Shown here in pieces: positions 8,760-16,402 of a DNA stretch of 64,000 nucleotides (position 1 is the first letter of the stretch; every line of letters begins with the position of its first letter). Under the pieces are notes generated by a model. That model was not told where the DNA came from. It did no database searches and worked only from the letters and a program-made list of their open reading frames with translations. Both the position numbers and the translations under genes were made by a program. The DNA comes from Rhizocola hellebori. Lineage in GTDB: Bacteria; Actinomycetota; Actinomycetes; Mycobacteriales; Micromonosporaceae. The stretch is from positions 1 through 64,000 of the forward strand of contig NZ_BONY01000017.1 in NCBI RefSeq assembly GCF_016862955.1. Reading direction: 5' to 3'.

Positions 8760-10231
8760 TGACCACCACCACTTTCGCCTTGTATGCGCCGGCAGCCGCC
8801 CCCTTTTTTGCAGCCCTCCTCGCCCTCGTCCTGCCGTGGCGGCCCGCAGCGTGGGCCGGTATGCTCGCCGCGCTGTCCATATTGGCCAGTGGTGTCGTCC
8901 TGGCCGTGTGGGTGTCCGCCGACGGGGCGCTATCAGCCGGCCCGCTGCGCGCGGACGCCCTGACCGTGTGGATGCTTCTCGTCATCGGCGCTGTCGCCGC
9001 CATCGCCGCCGCCGCGACCATTTCCTACCTGCGCCACGAAACGACCACCGCCACGAGACGGGCCACACGCCGCTACCTCGTACTGGCCCAGCTGTTTGTG
9101 GCCTGCATGAGCCTGGCCGTCCTGGCCAACAACCTGGGCCTGCTCTGGGTCGCGGTCGAAGCGACCACCATCGTCACCGCATTCCTGGTCGGGCACAAAC
9201 GCGACCGTCCCAGCATCGAAGCGGCGTGGAAGTACGTCGTGTTGTGCTCGGTCGGCATCGCCATCGCCTTCCTCGGTACCGTCTGTGTCTACGCCGCCTC
9301 AGTGGCCGCTGGCGGGCATGGCATCACCGCCCTGGACTGGACCCACCTGACGGCGACCGCCTCCAGCTTGAACCCCGACCTGATCCGCCTGGCAGCGGGA
9401 CTGATTCTGCTCGGGTTCGGCACCAAGGCCGGCCTCGCCCCAATGCATTCATGGCTGCCCGACGCCCACAGCCAAGCCCCCGCGCCAGTGTCCGCGCTCA
9501 TGTCCGGGGTACTGCTATCCGTTGCCATGTACGCGATCCTGCGCTACCGCACCATCACCGACACCGCCATCGGCCCCGGCTACACCCGCACCCTGCTCCT
9601 GATCGCCGGGTTGGCCTCCCTGGCCGTCGCCGCCGTCCTGCTCATCGCCCAGCGCGACTACAAACGCCTGCTCGCCTACTCCTCGATCGAGCACATGGGA
9701 CTGGTCGCCTTGGGCGTGGCCATCGGCACCAAACTGGCGATCGCCGCTGCATTGCTGCACATCCTGGGCCACGGACTGGCAAAAGCCGCCGCCTTCGCCG
9801 GGGCCGGTCAGATTCTGCGTCTGACAGGCAGCTCGCACATCGATGCCATACGCGGGCTCACCGCGAGGGCACCCGCCCTCGCCGGCACCTACGGCATCGG
9901 CGTGATCGCACTGCTCGGCCTGCCACCATTCAGCCTGTTCGCCTCCGAACTCGGCCTCGCCCGCGCCGGCGTCACCGCAGGTTACGGCTGGGCCATCGCC
10001 GCCGCCTTCACCCTGATCCTGCTGGCATTCATCGCCATCGCCCGGCACACCACCGCCATGATCCTCGGCGCACCGGTTCCTAACCCCTCACCACAGAGCA
10101 TGACACCAGACCGCGTCACCACCGTGATGCCGCTCATCCTCGCGCTGGCCGTCACCGCCGCAATAGGCATCACCCTCGGGCCGCTGCACCACGTGCTCGA
10201 CGCCGCCACAGCGATCGCCGGAGGCCGATAG
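8759..10231 (+). CDS. hycQ: HyfF/HycQ-like proton-translocating membrane subunit (NuoN/M-related)
   Basis: The 490-residue antiporter-like protein carries the signature KAGLAPMHSWLPDAHSQAPAPVSALMSG, paralogous to that in the HyfB-like protein of this operon. About fourteen membrane spans are visible. It matches Rv0086 (hycQ) by order. The ATG at 8759 shares its first base with the preceding stop codon. Two antiporter-like subunits in one operon suggest two ion channels in the complex. Confidence 0.85.
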   Translation: MTTTTFALYAPAAAPFFAALLALVLPWRPAAWAGMLAALSILASGVVLAVWVSADGALSAGPLRADALTVWMLLVIGAVAAIAAAATISYLRHETTTATRRATRRYLVLAQLFVACMSLAVLANNLGLLWVAVEATTIVTAFLVGHKRDRPSIEAAWKYVVLCSVGIAIAFLGTVCVYAASVAAGGHGITALDWTHLTATASSLNPDLIRLAAGLILLGFGTKAGLAPMHSWLPDAHSQAPAPVSALMSGVLLSVAMYAILRYRTITDTAIGPGYTRTLLLIAGLASLAVAAVLLIAQRDYKRLLAYSSIEHMGLVALGVAIGTKLAIAAALLHILGHGLAKAAAFAGAGQILRLTGSSHIDAIRGLTARAPALAGTYGIGVIALLGLPPFSLFASELGLARAGVTAGYGWAIAAAFTLILLAFIAIARHTTAMILGAPVPNPSPQSMTPDRVTTVMPLILALAVTAAIGITLGPLHHVLDAATAIAGGR

Positions 10232-10233
10232 CA

Positions 10234-11754
10234 ATGCCACATCGTCCACACACGGCCGTCATCGAGGTCGGCAGCGCCGGCGAACTCGGCAGACACGTCA
10301 CCAGGCTCCTCGCCGATGGGCACCGCCTCGCCCTGATCGCCGCGCACCACGACACCGCGCAACATCGCGGCGGGCAAGCAATCCGGATCGTATACCTGTT
10401 TGTCGCCGGGCAACCCGACCGCCGCGTCGAGCTCGTGCTGCGCGCAGATCCGGCAAAGCCACATATCCCCAGCCTTGCCGCACTATCGTTTCCCGCCAGC
10501 CGGTTCGAACGGGAAATGCGCGACCTGTTCGGCGTCGAACCAGACAACCATCCACTGCCACGCCAGCTCGTGCGCCACCCGCATTGGCCCCAGGACTGGC
10601 ATCCGATGCGCCTCGACGCCGGGACACGCCCACCGCTGACCGGCGCGGAAGCATTCCCGTTCCTCACCGTCGACGGCAACGGCGTCTACGAAATCCCGGT
10701 CGGCCCCGTACACGCCGGCCTCATCGAACCGGGCCACTTCCGATTTTCCGTGGTCGGGGAAACCATCCTGAAGATGAAAGCCCGCCTCTGGTACGTCCAC
10801 AAAGGAACAGAAAAACTCTTCGAAGGCAAACACTTCGCCGACGGGGTCGCGCTGGCCGAACGAATCAGCGGCGACACCGCGGTCGGGCACAGTCTGGCCT
10901 ACTGCCTGGCCATCGAAGAAGCCCTCAACATCGACGTGCCCCCGCAGGCGCGACGGATCCGGGCGATGCTGCTGGAACTGGAACGGCTACACAACCACAT
11001 CGCCGACATCGGCGCACTGTGCAACGATGTCGCCTACGGCATCGCCCACGCACACACCCAGCGCATCCGTGAAACCCTCCTGCGCATCAACAAAACCGTC
11101 ACCGGTCACAGGCTCCTTCGCGGTGCCATCCGCCCCGGCGGAGCGCACCTGCTCAACACACCGGACCTCATGCAGATCAGCTCCACCGCACAGGATCTCG
11201 CGGAGATCGTCGAGATCGCCCTCGGGCACACCGTCGTGCGCGAACGTTTCACCGGCACCGCCGTCCTCACCCGCCAGCAAGCCGCCGACGTCGGTGTCCT
11301 CGGATACGTCGCCAAAGCCAGCGGCCTGGCATACGATGCCCGCACCGCACACCCTTTTACCAACCTCGGCGAGACACTCAGCATCCCCACCTTCACCGAA
11401 GGCGACGTCCTGGCCCGCTTCCGTATCCGTGCCGCCGAAGCCCAAAACTCCGCCGCCATCATCAGGCAACTCGCCCCCACCATCACCCCAGGACACCACC
11501 ACACCGAAACCGGCGACGTCAACGGACATGACGGCGACATACGTTGCGGCACCGGCATAGCCGAAGGATGGCGCGGCACTATCACCCACCGCGCCGAAGT
11601 CGGTTCAGACGGGCGCCTATCACGGGTGAAGATTGTTGACCCCTCCTTTCTCAACTGGCCAGCCTTGCCCGTCGCGCTCACCGAGACGATCGTCCCGGAC
11701 TTCCCCCTGGCGAATAAGAGCTTCAACCTCTCGTACGCCGGTAACGATCTCTAG
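10234..11754 (+). CDS. hycE: HycE-like NuoC-NuoD fusion lacking the nickel site
   Basis: The 506-residue protein fuses a NuoC-like N-terminal domain (about residues 1-135, with FEREMRDLFGVEP) to a NuoD/group 4 hydrogenase large subunit. The two CxxC motifs that hold the NiFe centre are absent: the first is replaced by ERISGDTAVGHS (209-220) and the second by DPSFLNW (469-475). It corresponds to Rv0087. It is therefore not a [NiFe] hydrogenase catalytic subunit; it may bind a quinone-like or other electron acceptor site as NuoD does. No ferredoxin-like HycB gene and no formate dehydrogenase lie nearby. The ATG follows GGAGG, two bases after the previous stop. Confidence 0.87.
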   Translation: MPHRPHTAVIEVGSAGELGRHVTRLLADGHRLALIAAHHDTAQHRGGQAIRIVYLFVAGQPDRRVELVLRADPAKPHIPSLAALSFPASRFEREMRDLFGVEPDNHPLPRQLVRHPHWPQDWHPMRLDAGTRPPLTGAEAFPFLTVDGNGVYEIPVGPVHAGLIEPGHFRFSVVGETILKMKARLWYVHKGTEKLFEGKHFADGVALAERISGDTAVGHSLAYCLAIEEALNIDVPPQARRIRAMLLELERLHNHIADIGALCNDVAYGIAHAHTQRIRETLLRINKTVTGHRLLRGAIRPGGAHLLNTPDLMQISSTAQDLAEIVEIALGHTVVRERFTGTAVLTRQQAADVGVLGYVAKASGLAYDARTAHPFTNLGETLSIPTFTEGDVLARFRIRAAEAQNSAAIIRQLAPTITPGHHHTETGDVNGHDGDIRCGTGIAEGWRGTITHRAEVGSDGRLSRVKIVDPSFLNWPALPVALTETIVPDFPLANKSFNLSYAGNDL

Positions 11755-12018
11755 GCGAACAGGAGGCCATAAACGCCCCTATGCTCGGATTCGCGAGCAT
11801 TTGCAGCCGATGAGTGGCGTCGTGCGGGTAGCGCATGTGGTACTCCGCACCGATTGCATCAGTGCAGAGGATCCATCGCCAGGTCAAAGCGGCGCCAGAA
11901 GGGCACCATCGGTGCCGGTCGAAGGTTGACGTTCGCGATTGCCCATGCTCCGAACCGGACACGGGAGCCAAGCTACGTCGGAAGGATTGAGATATAGGGT
12001 TGTGTCAAACTAGCTGGC

Positions 12019-13197
12019 ATGTGGCGTTGGCTGACTGCAGGTGAATCGCACGGACCGGCCCTGGTCGCGGTTCTTGATGGTGTGCCCGCTGGCGTCCGGA
12101 TCACGTCGGCTGAGATCGGTAAGGAATTAGCTCGTCGACGGCTTGGTTACGGTCGTGGGGCGCGGATGAGCTTCGAGCAAGATGTGGTGACGATCGTCGG
12201 CGGGGTGCGGCACGGCCTTACCCTTGGCAGCCCGGTCGCGATCCAGATCGGCAACTCGGAGTGGCCGAAATGGGAGACGGTGATGGCCGCTGATCCGGTC
12301 GACCCCGACGTCCTGGCTACGCAAGCCCGCAATGCGCCGCTGACAAGGCCCCGGCCCGGCCACGCCGACCTGGCCGGGATGCAGAAGTTCGGGCACACCG
12401 ATGCGCGGCCGATCCTGGAGCGGGCCAGCGCTCGCGAGACTGCTGCGCGCTGCGCGGTGGGCACTGTGGCAAAGGCGTTTCTCAAGCAAGCGTTGCGCAT
12501 CGAGATTGTCTCGCACGTGGTGGGGTTGGGGCCGGTCAGCATTAAGCCCGGCGTGTTGGCCACACCAGCCGACGCTCAACGCATCGACGCGGACCCCTTG
12601 CGGTGCTTGGATCCTGAGACTAGCGAGCGGATGGTGGCCGAGGTCGACGCGGCCCGGCGTGATGCCGACACCTTGGGCGGCGTCGTGGAGGTGCTGGCGT
12701 ATGGGGTACCCCCTGGTCTGGGAAGCCACACGCAGTGGGACCGCAAGCTGGACGCTCGGATCGCCGCGGCATTGATGTCCATCCAGGCGATCAAGGGTGT
12801 GGAGATTGGCGATGCGTTCACCCAGGCGCGTTCACGCGGGTCGGTGGCGCATGACGAGATCGTGCCGACGGCCACCGGCGTGCGGCGTCTGACCGATCGG
12901 GCCGGTGGCCTGGAGGGCGGCATCACCAGCGGTGAGCCGCTGCGCGTGCGGGCGGCAATGAAGCCGATCTCCTCGCTCAATCGGGCACTGTCCACAGTGG
13001 ATGTCACAACCGGAGAACCCGCTACCGCCATCAACCAACGTTCCGACGTCTGCGCCGTGCCGGCCGCGGCTATCGTGGCCGAGTCGATGCTCGCTCTGGT
13101 GCTCGCGGACGCCGCTGCCGAGAAGTTCGGCGGCGACAGCATCTCAGAGGTCCAACACAATTTTGCTTCGTATCGGAAGAGCCTGATCATCCAATGA
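12019..13197 (+). CDS. aroC: chorismate synthase
   Basis: The 392-residue protein is a full-length FMN-dependent chorismate synthase that converts EPSP to chorismate. It begins with the conserved TAGESHG motif, then [13 protein letters not shown] (family GR...iE.D..) and RPRPGHADL. The R-A-S-A-R-E-T-A motif is at about 140, and a VPAA..VAESM region lies near the C-terminus. It stands alone with 264 bases upstream, outside any aro operon. The window also encodes a DAHP synthase and an aminodeoxychorismate synthase. It may therefore supply chorismate to that secondary pathway, or simply be the housekeeping copy; the sequence does not say which. Confidence 0.93.
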   Translation: MWRWLTAGESHGPALVAVLDGVPAGVRITSAEIGKELARRRLGYGRGARMSFEQDVVTIVGGVRHGLTLGSPVAIQIGNSEWPKWETVMAADPVDPDVLATQARNAPLTRPRPGHADLAGMQKFGHTDARPILERASARETAARCAVGTVAKAFLKQALRIEIVSHVVGLGPVSIKPGVLATPADAQRIDADPLRCLDPETSERMVAEVDAARRDADTLGGVVEVLAYGVPPGLGSHTQWDRKLDARIAAALMSIQAIKGVEIGDAFTQARSRGSVAHDEIVPTATGVRRLTDRAGGLEGGITSGEPLRVRAAMKPISSLNRALSTVDVTTGEPATAINQRSDVCAVPAAAIVAESMLALVLADAAAEKFGGDSISEVQHNFASYRKSLIIQ

Positions 13198-13218
13198 TCA
13201 TCGTGGAGGTATCCCGGC

Positions 13219-13235
13219 CGGCTGTGCGACAGCCG
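13219..13235. terminator. short hairpin after aroC
   Basis: CGGCTGT and ACAGCCG form a perfect seven-base stem with a GCG loop 22 bases after the aroC stop. There is no T run, so it is only a possible terminator. Confidence 0.35.
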
Positions 13236-13260
13236 CTGGCCAGGGACCAAACTTCCGCTC

Positions 13261-13320
13261 AGAATCCCGGCCTGAGGTGTTGGCGCAGCGCTCGGCAGAT
13301 CAGCTCGAAATTGGCTCCAT
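13261..13320 (-). pseudogene. 5' remnant of a MocR-type regulator gene
   Basis: On the minus strand from the ATG at 13320, the sequence resembles the first 20-30 codons of the intact MocR gene at 16403, with gaps: MEP, FEL, then RAL, HLR and G in order. An in-frame stop appears after six codons. It lies 93 bases from the SelW-like gene, as the intact MocR gene lies 88 bases from its SelW-like partner. It is therefore the decayed regulator half of a duplicated divergent module. Confidence 0.55.
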
Positions 13321-13412
13321 AGTCTTCACTGTAAGTGGTCATGTTCAGGGTGCCACGCCGCGTCGTAATTTGAAGCTGTGCATAGTGTCACGCATGTCGT
13401 AAGGAGCAAACG

Positions 13413-13640
13413 ATGAAACCGGTTGTCATCACCTACTGCAAGCCCTGCGGCTACCTCAAGCGCGCCCAGTCCACTGCCACGGCGTTGAACGACAAGTTCG
13501 GTGTCGAAGCGGAGCTGGTGCCGGGTAAGGGCGGCATTTTCCAGATCGCTGTGGACGGCGAGATCGTCGCGAAGCGAACCTCTGGGGGTTTCCCCAAGGA
13601 CGAAGAAGTCCTGCAAGCCGTTCAGCGTGCGCTGGCCTGA
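13413..13640 (+). CDS. SelW/SelT/SelH-family (Rdx) thioredoxin-like protein, copy 1
   Basis: This 75-residue protein has the Rdx family fold signature: ITYCKPCGYLKRA with a CxxC redox pair (Cys9, Cys12) after the first strand, GKGGIFQIAVDG, and GFPKDEEV near the end. Bacterial members are small putative redox proteins of unknown substrate. An AAGGAG ribosome site precedes the ATG. About 54 of 75 residues match the inverted copy at 16088-16315, and the upstream regions share a 16-base block. It is followed by a truncated Rrf2 gene. Confidence 0.8.
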   Translation: MKPVVITYCKPCGYLKRAQSTATALNDKFGVEAELVPGKGGIFQIAVDGEIVAKRTSGGFPKDEEVLQAVQRALA

Positions 13641-13703
13641 TCCACATCTTGGGCAGCGTAGCCGCTCGGCCAGGCTTGTCCCGTCATGGCATCGGAGGAA
13701 ACC

Positions 13704-13943
13704 GTGCAAGTATCCGCACGAGACGAATATGCGGTGAGGGCAACACTGGCCATGCGTATGCCTGGGGAACCCAGGTGGATCACCCACTTGAGGATCCCAG
13801 GCATACCCGTATCCCTGTTCTTTGCGGGAGTCATTGCTACGGCCCCGATACTTGACGCCGCGAACCCGGAAGCAACATGGGAACCGCAACAGCCCATCGG
13901 CAGCGAGCCCGGTTCCGGGATCGCCACACTCAAGGAGCCGTGA
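13704..13943 (+). pseudogene. truncated Rrf2 N-terminus fused to a hydrophobic segment
   Basis: A GTG at 13704 follows a perfect GGAGG. The first 17 residues (VQVSARDEYAVRATLAM) match the start of Rrf2 regulators, including the intact copy at 15987. After residue 18 the Rrf2 similarity stops. A different sequence follows: PGEPRWITHL, a hydrophobic stretch of about 20 residues (IPVSLFFAGVIATAPIL) and a polar tail. The switch falls at the hairpin at 13756-13806, which suggests the rest of Rrf2 was replaced by insertion or deletion. The frame stays open to 13943 and ends four bases before the DUF202 gene. It may thus still be translated as a short membrane-associated peptide. Confidence 0.5.
13756..13806. 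repeat. 51-base imperfect palindrome
   Basis: GTATGCCTGGG at 13756-13766 is perfectly mirrored at 13796-13806, and the inner 29 bases are also partly self-complementary (CAGGTGG / CCACTTG). It lies exactly where the Rrf2 similarity ends. It may be the scar or end of a small mobile element, or an in-gene hairpin. Confidence 0.5.
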
Positions 13944-13947
13944 CCCG

Positions 13948-14292
13948 ATGACCCAGATCCACCCGCCGGCTGAGGACCTCGATGTCGATATTCGTTTCCT
14001 TCTGGCCAATGAGCGCACACTACTGGCATGGCTGCGGACTGCACTGACTCTTATGGCGGGTGGAGTGGCCCTCGCGCAATTCGCCGGCGACCGGCTCCTG
14101 GCACAGCTTGTTGGGCTGAGCCTGCTCGGCCTAGGCAGCCTCGGTGGAGTGATCGGCTATCTGCGTTTCCGGGCCACCGGCCGCGCCATCCGCGCTGGGC
14201 AGCTTCCGACAGCCGGCCATGGGCCCGCCCTGATGACCGTCGCCATTATCGGGCTCGTGACGGCTGTGGTAACCGCCTATTTCCTCAGCTGA
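13948..14292 (+). CDS. DUF202 (YidH-type) inner membrane protein
   Basis: The 114-residue protein has the DUF202 opening (DIRFLLANERTLLAWLRTALTLMAGGVAL) and three membrane spans (about 30-50, 55-78, 92-112). Function of the family is unknown. ATG at 13948 follows an AAGGAG site located inside the end of the upstream short ORF. It is next to a redox-like protein and regulator remnants; no specific role can be inferred. Confidence 0.8.
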   Translation: MTQIHPPAEDLDVDIRFLLANERTLLAWLRTALTLMAGGVALAQFAGDRLLAQLVGLSLLGLGSLGGVIGYLRFRATGRAIRAGQLPTAGHGPALMTVAIIGLVTAVVTAYFLS

Positions 14293-14354
14293 CTCGTTGC
14301 CCTATAGCCACTTGCGGCCAGAGTCGGTGACCGGGATGGATTTCACGCAGCCCG

Positions 14355-15455
14355 TCACCCTAGCGACTTGCGGCGCTGGATTTCGAAAGTGTCGCCGCCC
14401 AGAATCACCCCGTTGACCTGTATGTCGATGCGGTGCTCGCCCGGGTGGATAGTGCGGATCGACACGTCGGCGAAGCGGTGCCGCCGGCTGATGGACTGCG
14501 GCTGGCCGGGCTCGATGGTGCGTGTGGTCAATTTGAATACCTTCGGCTTGCGCGGGCCACGTGCCCCGGCGTAGTGCACCACGTAGTCGATCGCGGCGCG
14601 GACCGGACCGTCGTTCGTGGACAGCACGAATTCGATGACAACCTCATCCCCGACCGGGATCGAAGCGGGTGTGACGGCAAGCGATTGCAGCTGCACGGCC
14701 TGAGTGTGGTCGAAACCTAACAGCGCCAGCGCTTGAGGGTCCCCATGTTTGATAAGCGTGCGCAGCCCGTGCCGAATCACCCACGCCACACGCGGGCTAC
14801 CGCTTTTCAGCCATCGGCGGGCGGTGGCCAGCGCCAGGCTCGGGTGATCTTTGGCGATGTCATTGAGGTGATTGGCCACAGACCGTCGCACGTACTCCGA
14901 CGGATCATCAAACAGGAGGTCGAGCAGAGCGATCGCCGGTGTGGGGTCGGCGATCAGTCCGCGTAGCTGCGGCGTCCAGGGCAGCCTTGGCCGGGTGCCC
15001 TCGGACGCCAGCCGCCGCACGTGCTCATCCGGATCCTTCGCCCATCTGTGCAGATAGGTAAAGGTCAGTTGCGGGTGCCGTTCTATGAACGGGCGGATCG
15101 GGCCCTCACTGGAAAAGCGCGGTGTAAGGCGGGCCAGCAATGGCAGCGCAATCTCCGGCGCCGCCAGACCGCGGTCGGCGACATAATAGCCGCACGGCAG
15201 GCTCATCCACCCCGTCAACGCCGGTGAGTCAACGGCCTTGTCCAGCAACAATGCCGCCGCGGCGAAATCGGCGGGCAGCGCCTCGGCCATCGCGGCACTG
15301 ATGTGATGAACCCGTTGCAGCAGCGGCAGATCCGCCAGGCCCTTGACGCACTGCCGCACGAACGCCGAGGCGGGAAACCCCGGCCAGGCACGGCTGAGCT
15401 CCCCGGCCAGAGCACGAACAAGTTCTGGCGAGAATTCGTCTTTGAGATCAGGCAC
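14355..15455 (-). CDS. AlkC-type DNA alkylation repair glycosylase
   Basis: The 366-residue protein is a HEAT-repeat DNA glycosylase of the AlkC type, which removes alkylated bases such as 3-methyladenine and 3-methylcytosine. Helical repeats cover about residues 1-250, with DPSEYVRRSVANHLNDIAKDHP the hallmark region. The last 110 residues form a beta-rich segment (QLQSLAVTPASIPVGDEVVIEF...) matching the Ig-like domain known in AlkC but not AlkD. The GTG start at 15455 is chosen because GAGGAG lies six bases upstream. It follows the Rrf2 gene by 40 bases on the same strand. Confidence 0.82.
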   Translation of the reverse strand: MPDLKDEFSPELVRALAGELSRAWPGFPASAFVRQCVKGLADLPLLQRVHHISAAMAEALPADFAAAALLLDKAVDSPALTGWMSLPCGYYVADRGLAAPEIALPLLARLTPRFSSEGPIRPFIERHPQLTFTYLHRWAKDPDEHVRRLASEGTRPRLPWTPQLRGLIADPTPAIALLDLLFDDPSEYVRRSVANHLNDIAKDHPSLALATARRWLKSGSPRVAWVIRHGLRTLIKHGDPQALALLGFDHTQAVQLQSLAVTPASIPVGDEVVIEFVLSTNDGPVRAAIDYVVHYAGARGPRKPKVFKLTTRTIEPGQPQSISRRHRFADVSIRTIHPGEHRIDIQVNGVILGGDTFEIQRRKSLG

Positions 15456-15495
15456 TGGGTGCTCCTCGGGCGCGTCAACTGAAATGTCAACGACG

Positions 15496-15987
15496 TCAAC
15501 GGGGGTGCGGCGACAAGGACTCGCGCCCGAACGGACGGGGCTGCCATGCCCCCGGTTGAGCCAGCAATGACATGATCTCGCAAGGGAAGTTGCCCGATTG
15601 GACGTGCTCAAGCGTCACTTCGTCAAGGACCGAACGGACGGCGGCCCTTACTGCCACCCACGTGTGGGCGAGGTGGACCGCATTTCCGGCATAGTGGAGG
15701 TTTTCTGGGCGAAGCCCTCGGACCCCGGCCAGGGGACCATCGGTGGCACGCAAAATCTGGCCAATGCTGATAATGGACGGCTGCCTGGCCAGCGAGTAAC
15801 CGCCGTCGGCGCCGCGCATGGAGCGCACAATCTCGGCGCGTTTGAGGTCGGCCATCACCGACTCGAGGAACTTGTGCGGCAGTTGTTGCCGCGCGGCCAG
15901 GTCCTGGCATGTGACAACGCATGGAAATATGGCGGCGAGCTCTATCGCGGCTCGTACCGCATAGTCGCCACGCGCCGAAATCTGCAC
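15496..15987 (-). CDS. Rrf2-family transcriptional regulator
   Basis: The 163-residue protein has the Rrf2 winged helix: QISARGDYAVRAAIELA, then CQDLAARQQLPHKFLESVMADLKRAEIVRSMRGADGGYSLAR with the wing, and ISIGQILRATDGPL. The three clustered cysteines that bind an iron-sulfur cluster in IscR/NsrR/RirA are missing; only two scattered cysteines (about 27 and 138) are seen. The GTG start at 15987 has GGTGG upstream. It follows the SelW-like gene on the same strand. A truncated inverted copy exists at 13704. Confidence 0.85.
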   Translation of the reverse strand: MQISARGDYAVRAAIELAAIFPCVVTCQDLAARQQLPHKFLESVMADLKRAEIVRSMRGADGGYSLARQPSIISIGQILRATDGPLAGVRGLRPENLHYAGNAVHLAHTWVAVRAAVRSVLDEVTLEHVQSGNFPCEIMSLLAQPGAWQPRPFGRESLSPHPR

Positions 15988-16087
15988 CTGCCACCTGCTC
16001 TCACCGGATGGTGATCAGAACGGAAAGTAGCCCGGGCCCCGGCAGCGAACCATGGGACAGGTATCCGCCTGGGCCCAGGCCAGCCAA

Positions 16088-16315
16088 TCAGGACAATGCC
16101 TCTTGAAGAGCGGCGACCACGTCGTCTTCCTTGGGGAAACCGGCTGAGGTGCGCTTGGCAACGACCTGGCCATCGACAGCGATCTGGAAGATGCCACCCT
16201 TACCGGGAACCAATCGGGCGCCAACGCCGAGCTTCTCGTTGATCGCCTCGGCGGCGGCCTGAGCATGTTTGAGGTAGCCGCACGGCTTGCAATACGTGAT
16301 CACGACGTCTTTCAT
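16088..16315 (-). CDS. SelW/SelT/SelH-family (Rdx) thioredoxin-like protein, copy 2
   Basis: This is the 75-residue inverted paralogue of the protein at 13413. It keeps the CKPC redox motif (Cys9, Cys12), GKGGIFQIAVDG and the GFPKEDDV end. A GCAAGGAGTAAGCC ribosome site precedes the ATG. It is divergent from the MocR gene at 16403 (88-base gap), which probably controls both. Downstream lie Rrf2 and AlkC on the same strand. Confidence 0.82.
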   Translation of the reverse strand: MKDVVITYCKPCGYLKHAQAAAEAINEKLGVGARLVPGKGGIFQIAVDGQVVAKRTSAGFPKEDDVVAALQEALS

Positions 16316-16402
16316 GGCTTACTCCTTGCATCTGCGGTAGCGCGATATAGTCCAAGTTACGGTGCCAATTGGTGCCTGAACATGACCACTATTGCGGGGA
16401 AT

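Noticed and set aside
10234-11754. [NiFe] hydrogenase or formate hydrogenlyase catalytic subunit
   Set aside because: Both nickel-binding CxxC motifs are absent, and no formate dehydrogenase or HycB gene is present.
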